DNA of 64,000 bases. Origin: Flavobacterium cupreum. GTDB taxonomy: Bacteria; Bacteroidota; Bacteroidia; Flavobacteriales; Flavobacteriaceae. Location of the stretch: contig NZ_QWDM01000008.1 of assembly GCF_003996965.1 (NCBI RefSeq), positions 62,001 to 126,000 on the forward strand, read 5' to 3'. Positions 8,351 to 16,850 of the stretch are shown piece after piece. Every line of letters starts with the position of its first letter. Positions within the stretch are counted from its first letter, which is position 1. The position numbers were made by a program, and so were the translations under genes. The notes beneath the pieces were generated by a model. It saw only the letters and a program-made list of their open reading frames with translations. It searched no databases and had not been told where the DNA came from.

Positions 8351-9511
8351 TTATTTTTCAACTGTATAGCCTTTCACTTTTGCAAAACCAACAATCGAAG
8401 TGTTTATGGCATTGCCTAGATCATCTTGTTTCTTCGTTTTTTTAGATTCGGTATCGATATATTGTTGACGTTTTCTGCCTAATTCGCCAATTTCTTTCTG
8501 GATGGTTTCTCTTTCTTTTGTTTTCTGAGTGACTATGGTGTTTATTTCGGCTGCAGATTTGTTTTGAAGTTCTGTTGGCAATTCTTCTTTTTTGATTTTT
8601 GAAAGGGCAGTTTTATCCTCTTTAACCTTATCAACCAAGTCCCAGCTTTCATTTTTATAAACCGCTTTTGATTTGCTCACGGCACGTTCGGCATAATTGG
8701 AAGCAGAAACTTTCTGCGCATTCTTATCCTGTGTTTCCTGGTTCATTTTTTTGGCCGAACCTTTGACACCATAACCAATGTATGTTTTGTTGATTTTTTC
8801 GTTGCACTTTGTAATTTCAGCATCATAAGGCGTTACGATATATTTTACAGATTCATTGGAATCGATATTAAAATATTTCCCTTTTCCGTAATCGGCGCCA
8901 TTTTTCCAGAATTCGTTTATGCCTTGTGTTTTATCTCCGCAATAAATAGTATTCACGTAAATACCATTTTTCAAAGCGTCACTGATAGCTTCTTTATAAT
9001 TAATTTTGCCCTGATTAAATTCTTCGTTTCCGGCAATATAAATCAACTTCATATTATTGTTTTCTTTCGCCCATTTTAACTGGTTGGCAGCATCCTGAAT
9101 TACGGCACCGCAATATTCGTTTCCGCCATTCGTACGTAACGAAAACAGTTGCTCTGAAATCAAATCCAGATCTGTTGAAAGCGGCGCAATTTGTCGAATA
9201 TAATTCGATTTTTCAGATAAGCCGTCATTTCCATATTCATACAAAGCGATTTCGATATCCGGCGTTTTACCGTCGTATTTTAAGGTAGTCAGTGTATTAA
9301 CAATATTCCAGAGTCTTGATTTCGCCTGATCAATCAAACCGTCCATACTGCCGGACGTATCTAATAAAAGCGCTACTTGTATTTTTGTGTTTTCTGCTAA
9401 AACAGGATTTTCAATTTCAGGATTTTTTTTCGGATTTGCATTCGAATAATTACAGCTTACGAAAGAAATTGCAGTGGCTAAAACTGCCGTGATAAAAAGA
9501 GTTGATTTCAT
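8351..9511 (-). CDS. VWA-domain lipoprotein
   Basis: A 386-residue lipoprotein with lipobox FVSC at Cys20 or so and an N-terminal von Willebrand A domain (about 45-250). The metal-ion-dependent adhesion site is intact: DTSGSMDG, a Thr in the LRTNGG region, and YIAGNEEF. The C-terminal part is charged and coiled-coil-like (TKERETIQKEIGELGRKRQQY). The start at 9511 is preferred over an in-frame ATG at 9544 because that ATG lies inside the promoter -7 element at 9542-9549 and only the shorter form begins with a signal peptide. Role: probably protein-protein contact in the envelope; the partner is unknown. It heads an operon with the L,D-transpeptidase-like gene and possibly the MuiA-family gene. 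Confidence 0.85.
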   Translation of the reverse strand: MKSTLFITAVLATAISFVSCNYSNANPKKNPEIENPVLAENTKIQVALLLDTSGSMDGLIDQAKSRLWNIVNTLTTLKYDGKTPDIEIALYEYGNDGLSEKSNYIRQIAPLSTDLDLISEQLFSLRTNGGNEYCGAVIQDAANQLKWAKENNNMKLIYIAGNEEFNQGKINYKEAISDALKNGIYVNTIYCGDKTQGINEFWKNGADYGKGKYFNIDSNESVKYIVTPYDAEITKCNEKINKTYIGYGVKGSAKKMNQETQDKNAQKVSASNYAERAVSKSKAVYKNESWDLVDKVKEDKTALSKIKKEELPTELQNKSAAEINTIVTQKTKERETIQKEIGELGRKRQQYIDTESKKTKKQDDLGNAINTSIVGFAKVKGYTVEK

Positions 9512-9541
9512 GATTTCTGGTTTTAATTGTTGATTACATAC

Positions 9542-9549
9542 CAAACTTA
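9542..9549 (-). promoter_or_regulatory. Promoter -7 element (TAAGTTTG) of the VWA operon
   Basis: On the minus strand it reads TAAGTTTG, matching TAnnTTTG, 31 bases before the chosen start at 9511. No TTG is found at the usual -33 spacing, which fits a promoter needing an activator; the direct repeats at 9580-9608 are placed for one. Confidence 0.55.
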
Positions 9550-9579
9550 GAAACTAAAAAAGCACATTTTTCAGACAAA

Positions 9580-9608
9580 TGGTGAAACGGTATTTTGACT
9601 TGGTGAAA
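9580..9608 (-). promoter_or_regulatory. Direct-repeat operator, 21-bp period (candidate LytTR site)
   Basis: TGGTGAAA occurs at 9580-9587 and again at 9601-9608 (plus-strand reading), a 21-bp period. The half-sites begin 31 and 52 bp upstream of the -7 element at 9542-9549. LytTR regulators are known to bind paired direct repeats about two helical turns apart. The same motif in the same register lies in front of the SIMPL gene. Confidence 0.55.
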
Positions 9609-9621
9609 TAGTTTCATTGGA

Positions 9622-10584
9622 TTAATTCTGTCTGGCGGCACTTATATTCAGTGTTTTCAAATCGCCATTTGGAGTAACCAGAATAAATTCCTTATCTGTT
9701 TTTGAAAGCAGTTTCCTTTCTTTGGTAATCGCTATTTTAATTTCATATTGTATTTGAATAACGGGTTCTAAAACAGCAGGATTCATCACAAAATCAAATT
9801 CTTTACTGACTACCGGCTGGTAATAAAGCGTAACAGATTTATTTAGCTGATTAATATTTGCTGCCTTTTTTAAATTTAAAGAAGAGCTATTGTAAGCTTC
9901 ATAAGATCTGTACATTTCTACAGGTACGTTGACGATGAAGTCATCTGCGATTCTTTTTTCCGCATTGGTAAATGTTTCTCCAAGCACCATTTCATAGTTT
10001 TTTACTTTTTCCTGAATCAGGATTTTTGCTTTGTTCATCATTTCCTTCTTAATGGTTTCCAGCGAATTCGAGAAATAATCCACCCTTACCAAATCGTATA
10101 TTTCGTAATTGGATAAAATTGAAATAAATTCATTCAGCTGATTAGGGTCAGTGTATTTTATGTGAATGTTTTTCTTTAATTCAAATCCCGCAGGCACTTC
10201 ATTATAGGTTTTACGATTGAATACTTTTTTTTCGGCTTCATATTCATAAACCGGAACAAATGAAATCATGTCTATAAAAGTCTCGACCCCTTTTTTAAGT
10301 TTGATTTCATTGAGCGACTGCATAATTCGCTTATCCATTAATTCATTTACTTCCTGGGTTGTTTTACCGGTTTGCGTGATACTGAAAATTGCCGTGTAAG
10401 CATCAGCTTTTACATTGGCAAGCCCTTTTACGCTGACCATAATAGCTTCATTTTCAGGAAAGCTGATGTTGATGGTATTGTTGGCAGCGTATTGCCGGTT
10501 TTGATAATTAATATTTCCGGAAGCCTGTGCTATGATAAGGGGAGAAAAGAGTAAGGTTAAAAATTTAAAGAATAGTTTTTTCAT
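9622..10584 (-). CDS. SIMPL-domain (DUF541) secreted protein
   Basis: A 320-residue exported protein: signal peptide ending near LIIAQASG, then a SIMPL/DUF541 fold starting with VSVKGLANVKAD and containing the repeated helical segment LNEFISILSNYEIYDLVRVDYFS. SIMPL proteins are periplasmic or membrane-linked and poorly understood; no enzymatic function is implied. The start at 10584 is chosen because the longer in-frame ATG (10653) lies upstream of the -7 element at 10609-10616 and lacks a signal at its N-terminus. It is divergent from the histidine kinase gene, with which it shares a regulatory region. Confidence 0.78.
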   Translation of the reverse strand: MKKLFFKFLTLLFSPLIIAQASGNINYQNRQYAANNTINISFPENEAIMVSVKGLANVKADAYTAIFSITQTGKTTQEVNELMDKRIMQSLNEIKLKKGVETFIDMISFVPVYEYEAEKKVFNRKTYNEVPAGFELKKNIHIKYTDPNQLNEFISILSNYEIYDLVRVDYFSNSLETIKKEMMNKAKILIQEKVKNYEMVLGETFTNAEKRIADDFIVNVPVEMYRSYEAYNSSSLNLKKAANINQLNKSVTLYYQPVVSKEFDFVMNPAVLEPVIQIQYEIKIAITKERKLLSKTDKEFILVTPNGDLKTLNISAARQN

Positions 10585-10608
10585 AGTTATAGTTTTTAAA
10601 TTAGGAAC

Positions 10609-10616
10609 CAAATGTA
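10609..10616 (-). promoter_or_regulatory. Promoter -7 element (TACATTTG) of the SIMPL gene
   Basis: On the minus strand TACATTTG matches TAnnTTTG, 25 bases before the start at 10584. The repeat at 10646-10676 lies at exactly the same distance upstream as in the VWA promoter. Confidence 0.55.
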
Positions 10617-10645
10617 TTGATCGAAAAAGCGTATTTTTTGAAGAA

Positions 10646-10676
10646 AGGGTCAACAGCGCGTTTGACTTGGTGAAAA
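10646..10676 (-). promoter_or_regulatory. Second direct-repeat operator (candidate LytTR site) between SIMPL and kinase genes
   Basis: TGGTGAAA at 10668-10675 is exact, inside a 15-base string TTTGACTTGGTGAAA (10661-10675) also present at 9594-9608. A degenerate copy (GGGTCAAC) sits 21 bp away at 10647-10654. Offsets from the -7 element are again 31 and 52 bp. Its place between divergent genes would also allow control of the kinase-regulator operon. Confidence 0.5.
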
Positions 10677-10735
10677 ATATAGGATAGGAATTTGAAATTA
10701 AGTTACTTTACATTTCCATTAATACCTTATTCGTG

Positions 10736-12556
10736 ATGCGTCATTTGTCAATTACTTTTAGTCTGCTATGTTTAGTGTTGCTGTTTTCACAGAAAATAGC
10801 AGCACAGGAAATGCCTGTCCAGAAAGCTGAAAAAAGCAGGGCGGTCAAAGCCAGTAAAGCCGCTGAAGAGTTGTCGGTTTCATTAGATAAAAATGATGAA
10901 GGAAAGATTGCTGAGAATTATGAAAAATTAGCCAATGAATTCCTGAACAAAGAAGATAATGCCAAAGCGGAGGAATATTTTAAAAGAGCCTTAAACAGTT
11001 ACACTAAATTAAAACAGAACGAAGATAAAATTCGCGTAGCACGAAGCCTTGCCAAAGTACAGGAAAGCCGGAAAAAATTTAATTCGGCAATCGAAAATTA
11101 TGAAGTTGCGGGTTCATTGGCAAAAGATCCATCTGAAGAAAAGATCAATCTGAACGATGCCAATCGACTTAAAAATCAGGCAAATCCCGCAAGTCAGACC
11201 GATTATGTAAATTCTAACATTGAATTGCTTAAAAAGGAAAAGAAAAGCGATGAAGTTACCGAAGCGTATGTTCAGAAAGCACAAAATTCATTAGACTTAA
11301 AAGATAAAAGTGTTGCCATTGAAAGTTATAAAAAGGCACTTGTGTACGCAAAAGACAAACCCGAAGCTGTTATTAAAATTAAAAATGAAATTGCAAATGT
11401 TTACGCGTCCGACAATCAGTTTGAAAAGGCTATTAATATCAATGAAAAGTTATTGGCAGAAGCCGTAACTAACAGGGATTTTAGTACCCAGATCAAGCAA
11501 TTGCAATCTATAGCGTCTCTGTATTTTAAAAAGGAAGACCCTGAAAAAGCAATAGTTTCACTGAAAGAAGCCTATAGGCTGGCCTCTGAAAAAGAGAATT
11601 CAACAGAAGCCAAAAATACTTTATCCGCTTTAGTGAAATATTATAAATCCGAGGGCAACGAAAAAGAAAGTATGAAGCTTTATGAACAATTCCTGCAAAA
11701 TTTTGATGAATTAATACAATCGGATACCACCTTAATCAGCGCAAAAACTTTTCAGGTTACCGAAGGGAAAATTCGTCAGCTTGAAAAAGAAAAAACACTA
11801 AAAGATGAATTGATTACAAAGAAAAACACCTTTAATTATTTTCTTTTGGGGTCTATTTTATTGCTTTTGCTTTTATTTGCCTTTATCGTAAAAGCTTTGT
11901 ACGCCATAAAAACCAAGAACAAGGAAATCGCCCTGCAGTCGCTTCGACGTGAAATGAATCCGCATTTTATATTCAATAGTCTGAATAGTGTGAATCAGTT
12001 TATAGCTGAAAACAAAGAACTGGAAGCCAATAAATACCTGACTTCCTATTCGAATCTGATGCGTGATATGATGGAAAATTCCAATAAAGATTTTATTTCA
12101 TTAGATAAAGAAGTGGAGCAGTTAAAGAAATACCTGGATCTGGAACATTTGCGTTTCCAGGATAAATTCGATTTTGAAATCACCGTTGATGAAAAACTTG
12201 ATGCAGAAAGTGTTCTAGTTCCCAATATGATTATTCAGCCCCATTTAGAGAATTCAATCTGGCACGGGTTGCGTTATCTCGATACAAAAGGGTTGCTGCA
12301 GCTAAAATTTCAGTTTGCTGATGCAAAAGTGGTGGTCGTTATTGAAGACAACGGAATTGGTTTAACCAAAAGCCGGGAACTCAAAACCAGCAACCAGAAA
12401 GTACATGAATCCCGCGGTCTCAATAATACCAAAGAACGTATAGGTTTGCTGAATGAGTTGTATAAAAAGAATATTTCATTTGTTATTAAAGAGAAAGAAT
12501 TGCCAGAATCAGGAACAATAGTCGAAATTGTTTTCCCATTAATTGACAAGATATGA
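10736..12556 (+). CDS. TPR-containing LytS/YehU-type sensor histidine kinase
   Basis: A 606-residue membrane kinase: signal peptide to about residue 22 (KIAAQ), a periplasmic region of tetratricopeptide repeats (about 40-325), a coiled coil, one membrane helix near 366-388 (rich in Leu), then a His_kinase domain of the LytS type with NPHFIFNSLNS as the phospho-acceptor box and IIQPHLENSIWHG as the ATP-binding N box, followed by a DNGIGL G box. It should autophosphorylate and pass phosphate to the LytTR regulator whose start overlaps its stop. The periplasmic TPR array suggests sensing through a protein partner. The ATG at 10736 follows a GTG at 10733; either gives nearly the same protein. Confidence 0.92.
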   Translation: MRHLSITFSLLCLVLLFSQKIAAQEMPVQKAEKSRAVKASKAAEELSVSLDKNDEGKIAENYEKLANEFLNKEDNAKAEEYFKRALNSYTKLKQNEDKIRVARSLAKVQESRKKFNSAIENYEVAGSLAKDPSEEKINLNDANRLKNQANPASQTDYVNSNIELLKKEKKSDEVTEAYVQKAQNSLDLKDKSVAIESYKKALVYAKDKPEAVIKIKNEIANVYASDNQFEKAININEKLLAEAVTNRDFSTQIKQLQSIASLYFKKEDPEKAIVSLKEAYRLASEKENSTEAKNTLSALVKYYKSEGNEKESMKLYEQFLQNFDELIQSDTTLISAKTFQVTEGKIRQLEKEKTLKDELITKKNTFNYFLLGSILLLLLLFAFIVKALYAIKTKNKEIALQSLRREMNPHFIFNSLNSVNQFIAENKELEANKYLTSYSNLMRDMMENSNKDFISLDKEVEQLKKYLDLEHLRFQDKFDFEITVDEKLDAESVLVPNMIIQPHLENSIWHGLRYLDTKGLLQLKFQFADAKVVVVIEDNGIGLTKSRELKTSNQKVHESRGLNNTKERIGLLNELYKKNISFVIKEKELPESGTIVEIVFPLIDKI

Positions 12557-13302
12557 TGACAATCCAGAAGATAAAAAGTGTAATTGTCGAAGATGAATTG
12601 GCTGCGCGGGAAGTACTCAAAAATTATTTGAGTAAATATTGCCCGCAGGTTGAGGTTATAGGTGAAGCACAGAATATTAAAGAAGCCGTTCCGCTGCTGC
12701 ATGAATTAAAACCGCAATTGGTTTTTCTGGATGTCGAAATGCCTTTTGGAAATGCTTTTGATGTGCTGGAAGCGTGTAAAGATTTACAATTCGAAACCAT
12801 ATTTGTAACTGCCTTTTCTGAATATTCGCTAAAAGCGCTGAATCAGAGTGCAGCCTATTATTTGCTGAAACCTATTAGCATCGAGGAGTTGATTGTTGCA
12901 GTCAACAAAGTGCAGCATCAAATCATGAATCACGAGATCTTTAACAGAAATAAAATTATTGTAGCCAATTTTCACGAAGCAAAACCCGAAAAGCAACAGG
13001 TAATTTTGCCCACTTTAGAAGGTTTTGAAGTAGTGAAAATGGAAGAAATTGTTCGCTTGCGCGGAAACGGAAATTTCACAGACCTCTATCTGAATAATGG
13101 AAACAAAAAAATGGTTTGCCGTTTTTTAAAGCATTTTTCTGAAATTCTTCCTCTGCCTTTTATTCGGGTCCACAAATCACATATCATCAATATGAATTGT
13201 GTGAAGTCTTATAATAAAGGCGGAATCGTAACTTTAAACGACGGAGCTGAAATTGAAGTTTCTCCTACTTATAAAGAGGAATTTTTAAGGAACTTTAAAT
13301 AG
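12553..13302 (+). CDS. LytTR-family response regulator
   Basis: A 249-residue regulator: receiver domain (about 7-125) with acidic pocket VEDE, phospho-acceptor Asp60 in FLDVEMP, Thr in FVTAFSEYS and Lys in YLLKPI; then a LytTR DNA-binding domain (about 150-249) containing EIVRLRGNGNFTDLYL and FIRVHKSHIINM. It overlaps the kinase gene by 4 bases, so they are translationally coupled and surely partners. LytTR proteins bind direct repeats spaced about 21 bp, which is the pattern seen upstream of the VWA and SIMPL genes nearby. Confidence 0.95.
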   Translation: MMTIQKIKSVIVEDELAAREVLKNYLSKYCPQVEVIGEAQNIKEAVPLLHELKPQLVFLDVEMPFGNAFDVLEACKDLQFETIFVTAFSEYSLKALNQSAAYYLLKPISIEELIVAVNKVQHQIMNHEIFNRNKIIVANFHEAKPEKQQVILPTLEGFEVVKMEEIVRLRGNGNFTDLYLNNGNKKMVCRFLKHFSEILPLPFIRVHKSHIINMNCVKSYNKGGIVTLNDGAEIEVSPTYKEEFLRNFK

Positions 13303-13335
13303 TTTTTTTGCCTTAAAAGTAAAGGTTTTTAAAAA

Positions 13336-13495
13336 TCACGCAAAGACGCAAAGTCGCAAAGTTTTATATAGATTAACGTCAGAAATGACAAAATTTACGC
13401 TTTTGCGTCTTTGCACAGAAATTTCACACTGATAGTAACAAACCTAAAGTAATAAGCTCAAAAAACAAACTTTGCGCCTTTGCGTCTTTGCGTGA
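13336..13495. repeat. Intergenic inverted repeat of a GCAAAGAC-type motif
   Basis: The left arm at 13336-13365 (iterations of CGCAAAGACGCAAAG) pairs with the right arm at 13468-13495 (CTTTGCGCCTTTGCGTCTTTG). A further inverted copy lies at 13399-13416. It fills the space between the convergent regulator and transglycosylase genes. Confidence 0.75.
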
Positions 13496-13503
13496 CTACA
13501 CTA

Positions 13504-15468
13504 TTACAAGTCAAATTCATCGCTCACAGCCAAAGAATCCACAGGAACTGCTGTCGAGTCAGGAGCTTTAATTCGCAATAACGAACGTGCATTTCCGGAG
13601 ATATAAACCGGTAACTGACCAATCGTATCTTCCGGAATTAAAAGCCCTCTTCGAAACATTAAATTCTTCAGGAATTTTTGATTTTTCACCGCATAATCCT
13701 TCAAATTTCCCTGATCATTAAACTGATACATGAATTTTCGGGGCTTCGGAATAATAGTGGCCAAATACAAACATTCGTCTACATTTAAGGCAGAAGGGCT
13801 TTTCTGGAAATAGAAATGACTTGCTTCGCCAATTCCGTATACATTAGGTCCCCATTCAATAATGTTGAAATACACTTCCAGCATTCTTTCTTTGCTTACA
13901 ATTCGGTTGTTTTCTAAAATGTAAACCAGTAAAATTTCTTCCAGTTTACGGGAAACTGTTTTTTCGCGGGTCAGGAAGACATTTTTAATCAGCTGCATGC
14001 TGATGGTACTGGCACCACGGGAGAATTTTTTGGTTCTGATATTCTTGAGGATCGATTGTTTGAAAGCTTCATTGATAAATCCGCGATGCGAAAAGAAAGA
14101 AGGGTCTTCGGTCGTAAGGACACATTTTCGTAAATAAGGCGAAATCTGATCCAGAGGCGTGTAATTCGGATTGGCATTTCCGACCAAAACAGGACGCTGC
14201 AATACATTTTTTATGATCGCGCGGTACACAAATTCCCCGTTCAGTTTGTTCAGGTCGGCCTCTCCGTATTTGGTGATTCTTAAATCTTCTTTATTTAGTT
14301 TACTGTCAAAAACAAGCGTGTTTGGTCTGTTTTTATTGAATTTGAAATCCAGTTTATAATCAAAATTTCCGGTAGCCTGCATTCCCTGAAAATGCGTGAA
14401 CAATCCGTCAGGCAGCGAAACGATAAAATCCTGCGCTTTCATTTTCGGAATGTCAACTTTTAAAGTGTACACCGTATCTTTCTCGGTATTGTAAGAAACA
14501 TAAGGTTTTACTTTTATTTTATTCAGCTGCATGGAGGAAGTGCTGTCAATAGAGATGAAATCATCGCCTAATAAAAAACGGTAATCAAAACGCGCATTTT
14601 TAATCACAACATCTTTGCTGGCAATTTTCGGGTGGTTTATCTTTAGGTTCGAAATAGAAGTATAGCCGTCAATATGAAGTTCACTGCCGTCTTTCTCAAT
14701 GTTTGCTACATTTAAACGTATCGAATCAAAGCTGGCTTTCAAATTATAACGCTCATCCAGATACGGTACTTTTATGGCACCGGTATCGAGATTGAAAAAA
14801 CGGATGTCTGCCTTTTTGTTTCTCGGATCGGCAAATCCTTTTATGTTCCAGCGCTGGTCAAAATTTTTGCTTTGCACATGAAGGCTGGTTTCGAGTTGTT
14901 TGTTGTTTAATACAAGCTTATTTATGGCTATAGACGTTTTTTTGCCGTTATCGTCAATTCTGAAATCCAAATTTCCGAGATTCATATCCGTCGGAACCAG
15001 ATTCAGCAGTTTCGAGATAATACGATAGGCAAAAGTGGCGTACTTGCGTTTTTCATTTGTATCGTTTTCGGAGGAATCTCTTTTCAGGAAAGCATCAAAA
15101 TTACGGACTTTTCCTTTTTTAACTAATTGAATATACCCGTTATTGACTTTTAATGTCCCGATCTGAACATCGCCAATCAATAAACTCGACAGGCTGATAC
15201 GGGTTTCAATCTTTTCGATATTAAAAAGCGTATCGGCATTCCTTGGAACCAAAACTACATTGGCCAGCCGGATACCCGACAGTCCGTCAAACGTAGCCGA
15301 TTTTACAGAAAAAGTACTGTTGTAATCGACATTCATTTTGTGGGTTACTTTGGCAATAGCCTGTTTGAGCAGTGAATCACGGAAAAAGTAAAATCCTGAA
15401 AAAAGCACTGCTAATACGAGGGCAAGTATTAAGAGTGCTTTTACTATTTTTTGTTTGGGGAATTTCAT
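13504..15468 (-). CDS. AsmA-like / GT51 peptidoglycan transglycosylase fusion
   Basis: A 654-residue protein with one N-terminal membrane anchor (about 10-28), a long beta-rich region (about 40-410) resembling AsmA/DUF748-type domains, and a C-terminal family-51 glycosyltransferase (about 430-610). GT51 landmarks are visible: catalytic Glu in TTEDPSFFSHRG, the RGASTISMQLIKNVFL block, and EVYFNIIEWGPNVYGIGEA. There is no transpeptidase domain, so it is a monofunctional lipid II polymerase like MtgA but with a large extra periplasmic region. It begins 20 bases after the radA stop and is probably the third gene of that operon. Confidence 0.85.
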   Translation of the reverse strand: MKFPKQKIVKALLILALVLAVLFSGFYFFRDSLLKQAIAKVTHKMNVDYNSTFSVKSATFDGLSGIRLANVVLVPRNADTLFNIEKIETRISLSSLLIGDVQIGTLKVNNGYIQLVKKGKVRNFDAFLKRDSSENDTNEKRKYATFAYRIISKLLNLVPTDMNLGNLDFRIDDNGKKTSIAINKLVLNNKQLETSLHVQSKNFDQRWNIKGFADPRNKKADIRFFNLDTGAIKVPYLDERYNLKASFDSIRLNVANIEKDGSELHIDGYTSISNLKINHPKIASKDVVIKNARFDYRFLLGDDFISIDSTSSMQLNKIKVKPYVSYNTEKDTVYTLKVDIPKMKAQDFIVSLPDGLFTHFQGMQATGNFDYKLDFKFNKNRPNTLVFDSKLNKEDLRITKYGEADLNKLNGEFVYRAIIKNVLQRPVLVGNANPNYTPLDQISPYLRKCVLTTEDPSFFSHRGFINEAFKQSILKNIRTKKFSRGASTISMQLIKNVFLTREKTVSRKLEEILLVYILENNRIVSKERMLEVYFNIIEWGPNVYGIGEASHFYFQKSPSALNVDECLYLATIIPKPRKFMYQFNDQGNLKDYAVKNQKFLKNLMFRRGLLIPEDTIGQLPVYISGNARSLLRIKAPDSTAVPVDSLAVSDEFDL

Positions 15469-15488
15469 AAAGTAGGTTTTATAAAAAA

Positions 15489-16850
15489 TTAACCAAAAAG
15501 GATACTGGCGACATCTTCAATCTTAGCCACGAGTTCAATTTTGATTCCTGCGTTTTTTAAAGCAATTTTATTGTATTTGGAAACGAAGATAGTGTTGAAT
15601 CCTAGTTTTTCGGCTTCCTGGATTCTTTGGTCCACCCGGTTTACAGGGCGAATTTCTCCCGACAAACCCACTTCACCGGCAAAACAGAATCCTTTGGTGA
15701 CCGGAATATCTTCGTTGGAAGATAAAATGGCCGCGACAACCGCTAAGTCTATGGCGGGATCGTCAACCGAAATTCCACCGGTGACATTTAGGAAAACGTC
15801 TTTTGCGCCTAAACGAAATCCGGCTCTTTTTTCTAAAACGGCCAGAATCATGTTAAGCCTTTTGGCGTTGTAACCAGTTGTGCTTCGCTGTGGCGTTCCG
15901 TAAACGGCTGTACTGACAAGCGACTGTATTTCGATCATCAGCGGGCGCATGCCTTCCATGGTGGTAGCAATAGCGGTTCCCGACATTTCTTCGTCTTTGT
16001 GCGAGATTAAAATTTCTGAAGGATTGCTGACTTCCCGCAAACCGCTTCCCAGCATTTCGTAAATTCCAAGTTCGGCAGTTGATCCAAAACGGTTTTTTAA
16101 CGCACGTAAGATTCGGTACACATGATTTCGGTCGCCTTCAAACTGTAAAACGGTATCCACCATATGTTCCAGGATTTTAGGTCCTGCTATGTTTCCGTCT
16201 TTTGTAATGTGCCCGATTAAAATAACCGGAATATTAGTTTCTTTGGCAAACTTGATTAGTTCAGCGGTAGTTTCCCTGATTTGGGAAATACTTCCGGCGG
16301 TAGACTCGATATAATCGGTATGCAAAGTCTGAATAGAGTCAATAATGACAATTTCAGGCTGAATGGCTTCAATTTGTTTGAATATGTTTTGCGTTTTTGT
16401 TTCGGTCAGTATATAACAATTGTCGCCGTTAGGTGTGATTCTTTCAGCGCGCATTTTTATTTGTTTCTGACTTTCTTCACCGGAAACGTAAAGCGTTTTA
16501 TAGGGTAACTTTAATGAGATTTGCAGTAAGAGGGTACTTTTTCCAATTCCGGGTTCTCCACCCAAAAGGATTAGTGATCCGGGAACAATTCCGCCGCCCA
16601 GAACACGATTCAATTCGCCATCAGTAGTATCCATGCGGATTTCCTGCGTCGAATCAATTTCGTTAATTTTTAACGGACGCGGCGCTTTGCCGCCTGAAGT
16701 GGGTTCGCTTTTCCAGGCCACTTTTTCCTGCTTCTGAATAATTTCTTCAGCAATAGTATTCCATTCCTTGCAGGCATTGCATTGTCCCTGCCATTTGGCA
16801 TACTGGGTTCCGCAATTCTGGCAAAAAAAAGAAGTTTTAACTTTCGACAT
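15489..16850 (-). CDS. radA: DNA repair protein RadA
   Basis: A 453-residue RadA/Sms. The N-terminus has a four-Cys zinc finger (Cys10, 13, 24, 27 in FFCQNCG and GQCNACK). The RecA-like core has Walker A GGEPGIGKST near residue 92 and the RadA-specific LKNRFGSTAELG motif. The C-terminal third is the Lon-protease-like domain (VTGGISVDDPAIDLA). RadA is a hexameric helicase that drives branch migration in recombination. Its ATG overlaps the stop of the upstream esterase-fold gene by one base, and the transglycosylase follows after 20 bases. Confidence 0.97.
   Translation of the reverse strand: MSKVKTSFFCQNCGTQYAKWQGQCNACKEWNTIAEEIIQKQEKVAWKSEPTSGGKAPRPLKINEIDSTQEIRMDTTDGELNRVLGGGIVPGSLILLGGEPGIGKSTLLLQISLKLPYKTLYVSGEESQKQIKMRAERITPNGDNCYILTETKTQNIFKQIEAIQPEIVIIDSIQTLHTDYIESTAGSISQIRETTAELIKFAKETNIPVILIGHITKDGNIAGPKILEHMVDTVLQFEGDRNHVYRILRALKNRFGSTAELGIYEMLGSGLREVSNPSEILISHKDEEMSGTAIATTMEGMRPLMIEIQSLVSTAVYGTPQRSTTGYNAKRLNMILAVLEKRAGFRLGAKDVFLNVTGGISVDDPAIDLAVVAAILSSNEDIPVTKGFCFAGEVGLSGEIRPVNRVDQRIQEAEKLGFNTIFVSKYNKIALKNAGIKIELVAKIEDVASILFG

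Noticed and set aside
12310..12702. 130-residue minus-strand frame across the kinase-regulator junction
   Set aside because: It is antisense to two well-supported overlapping genes.
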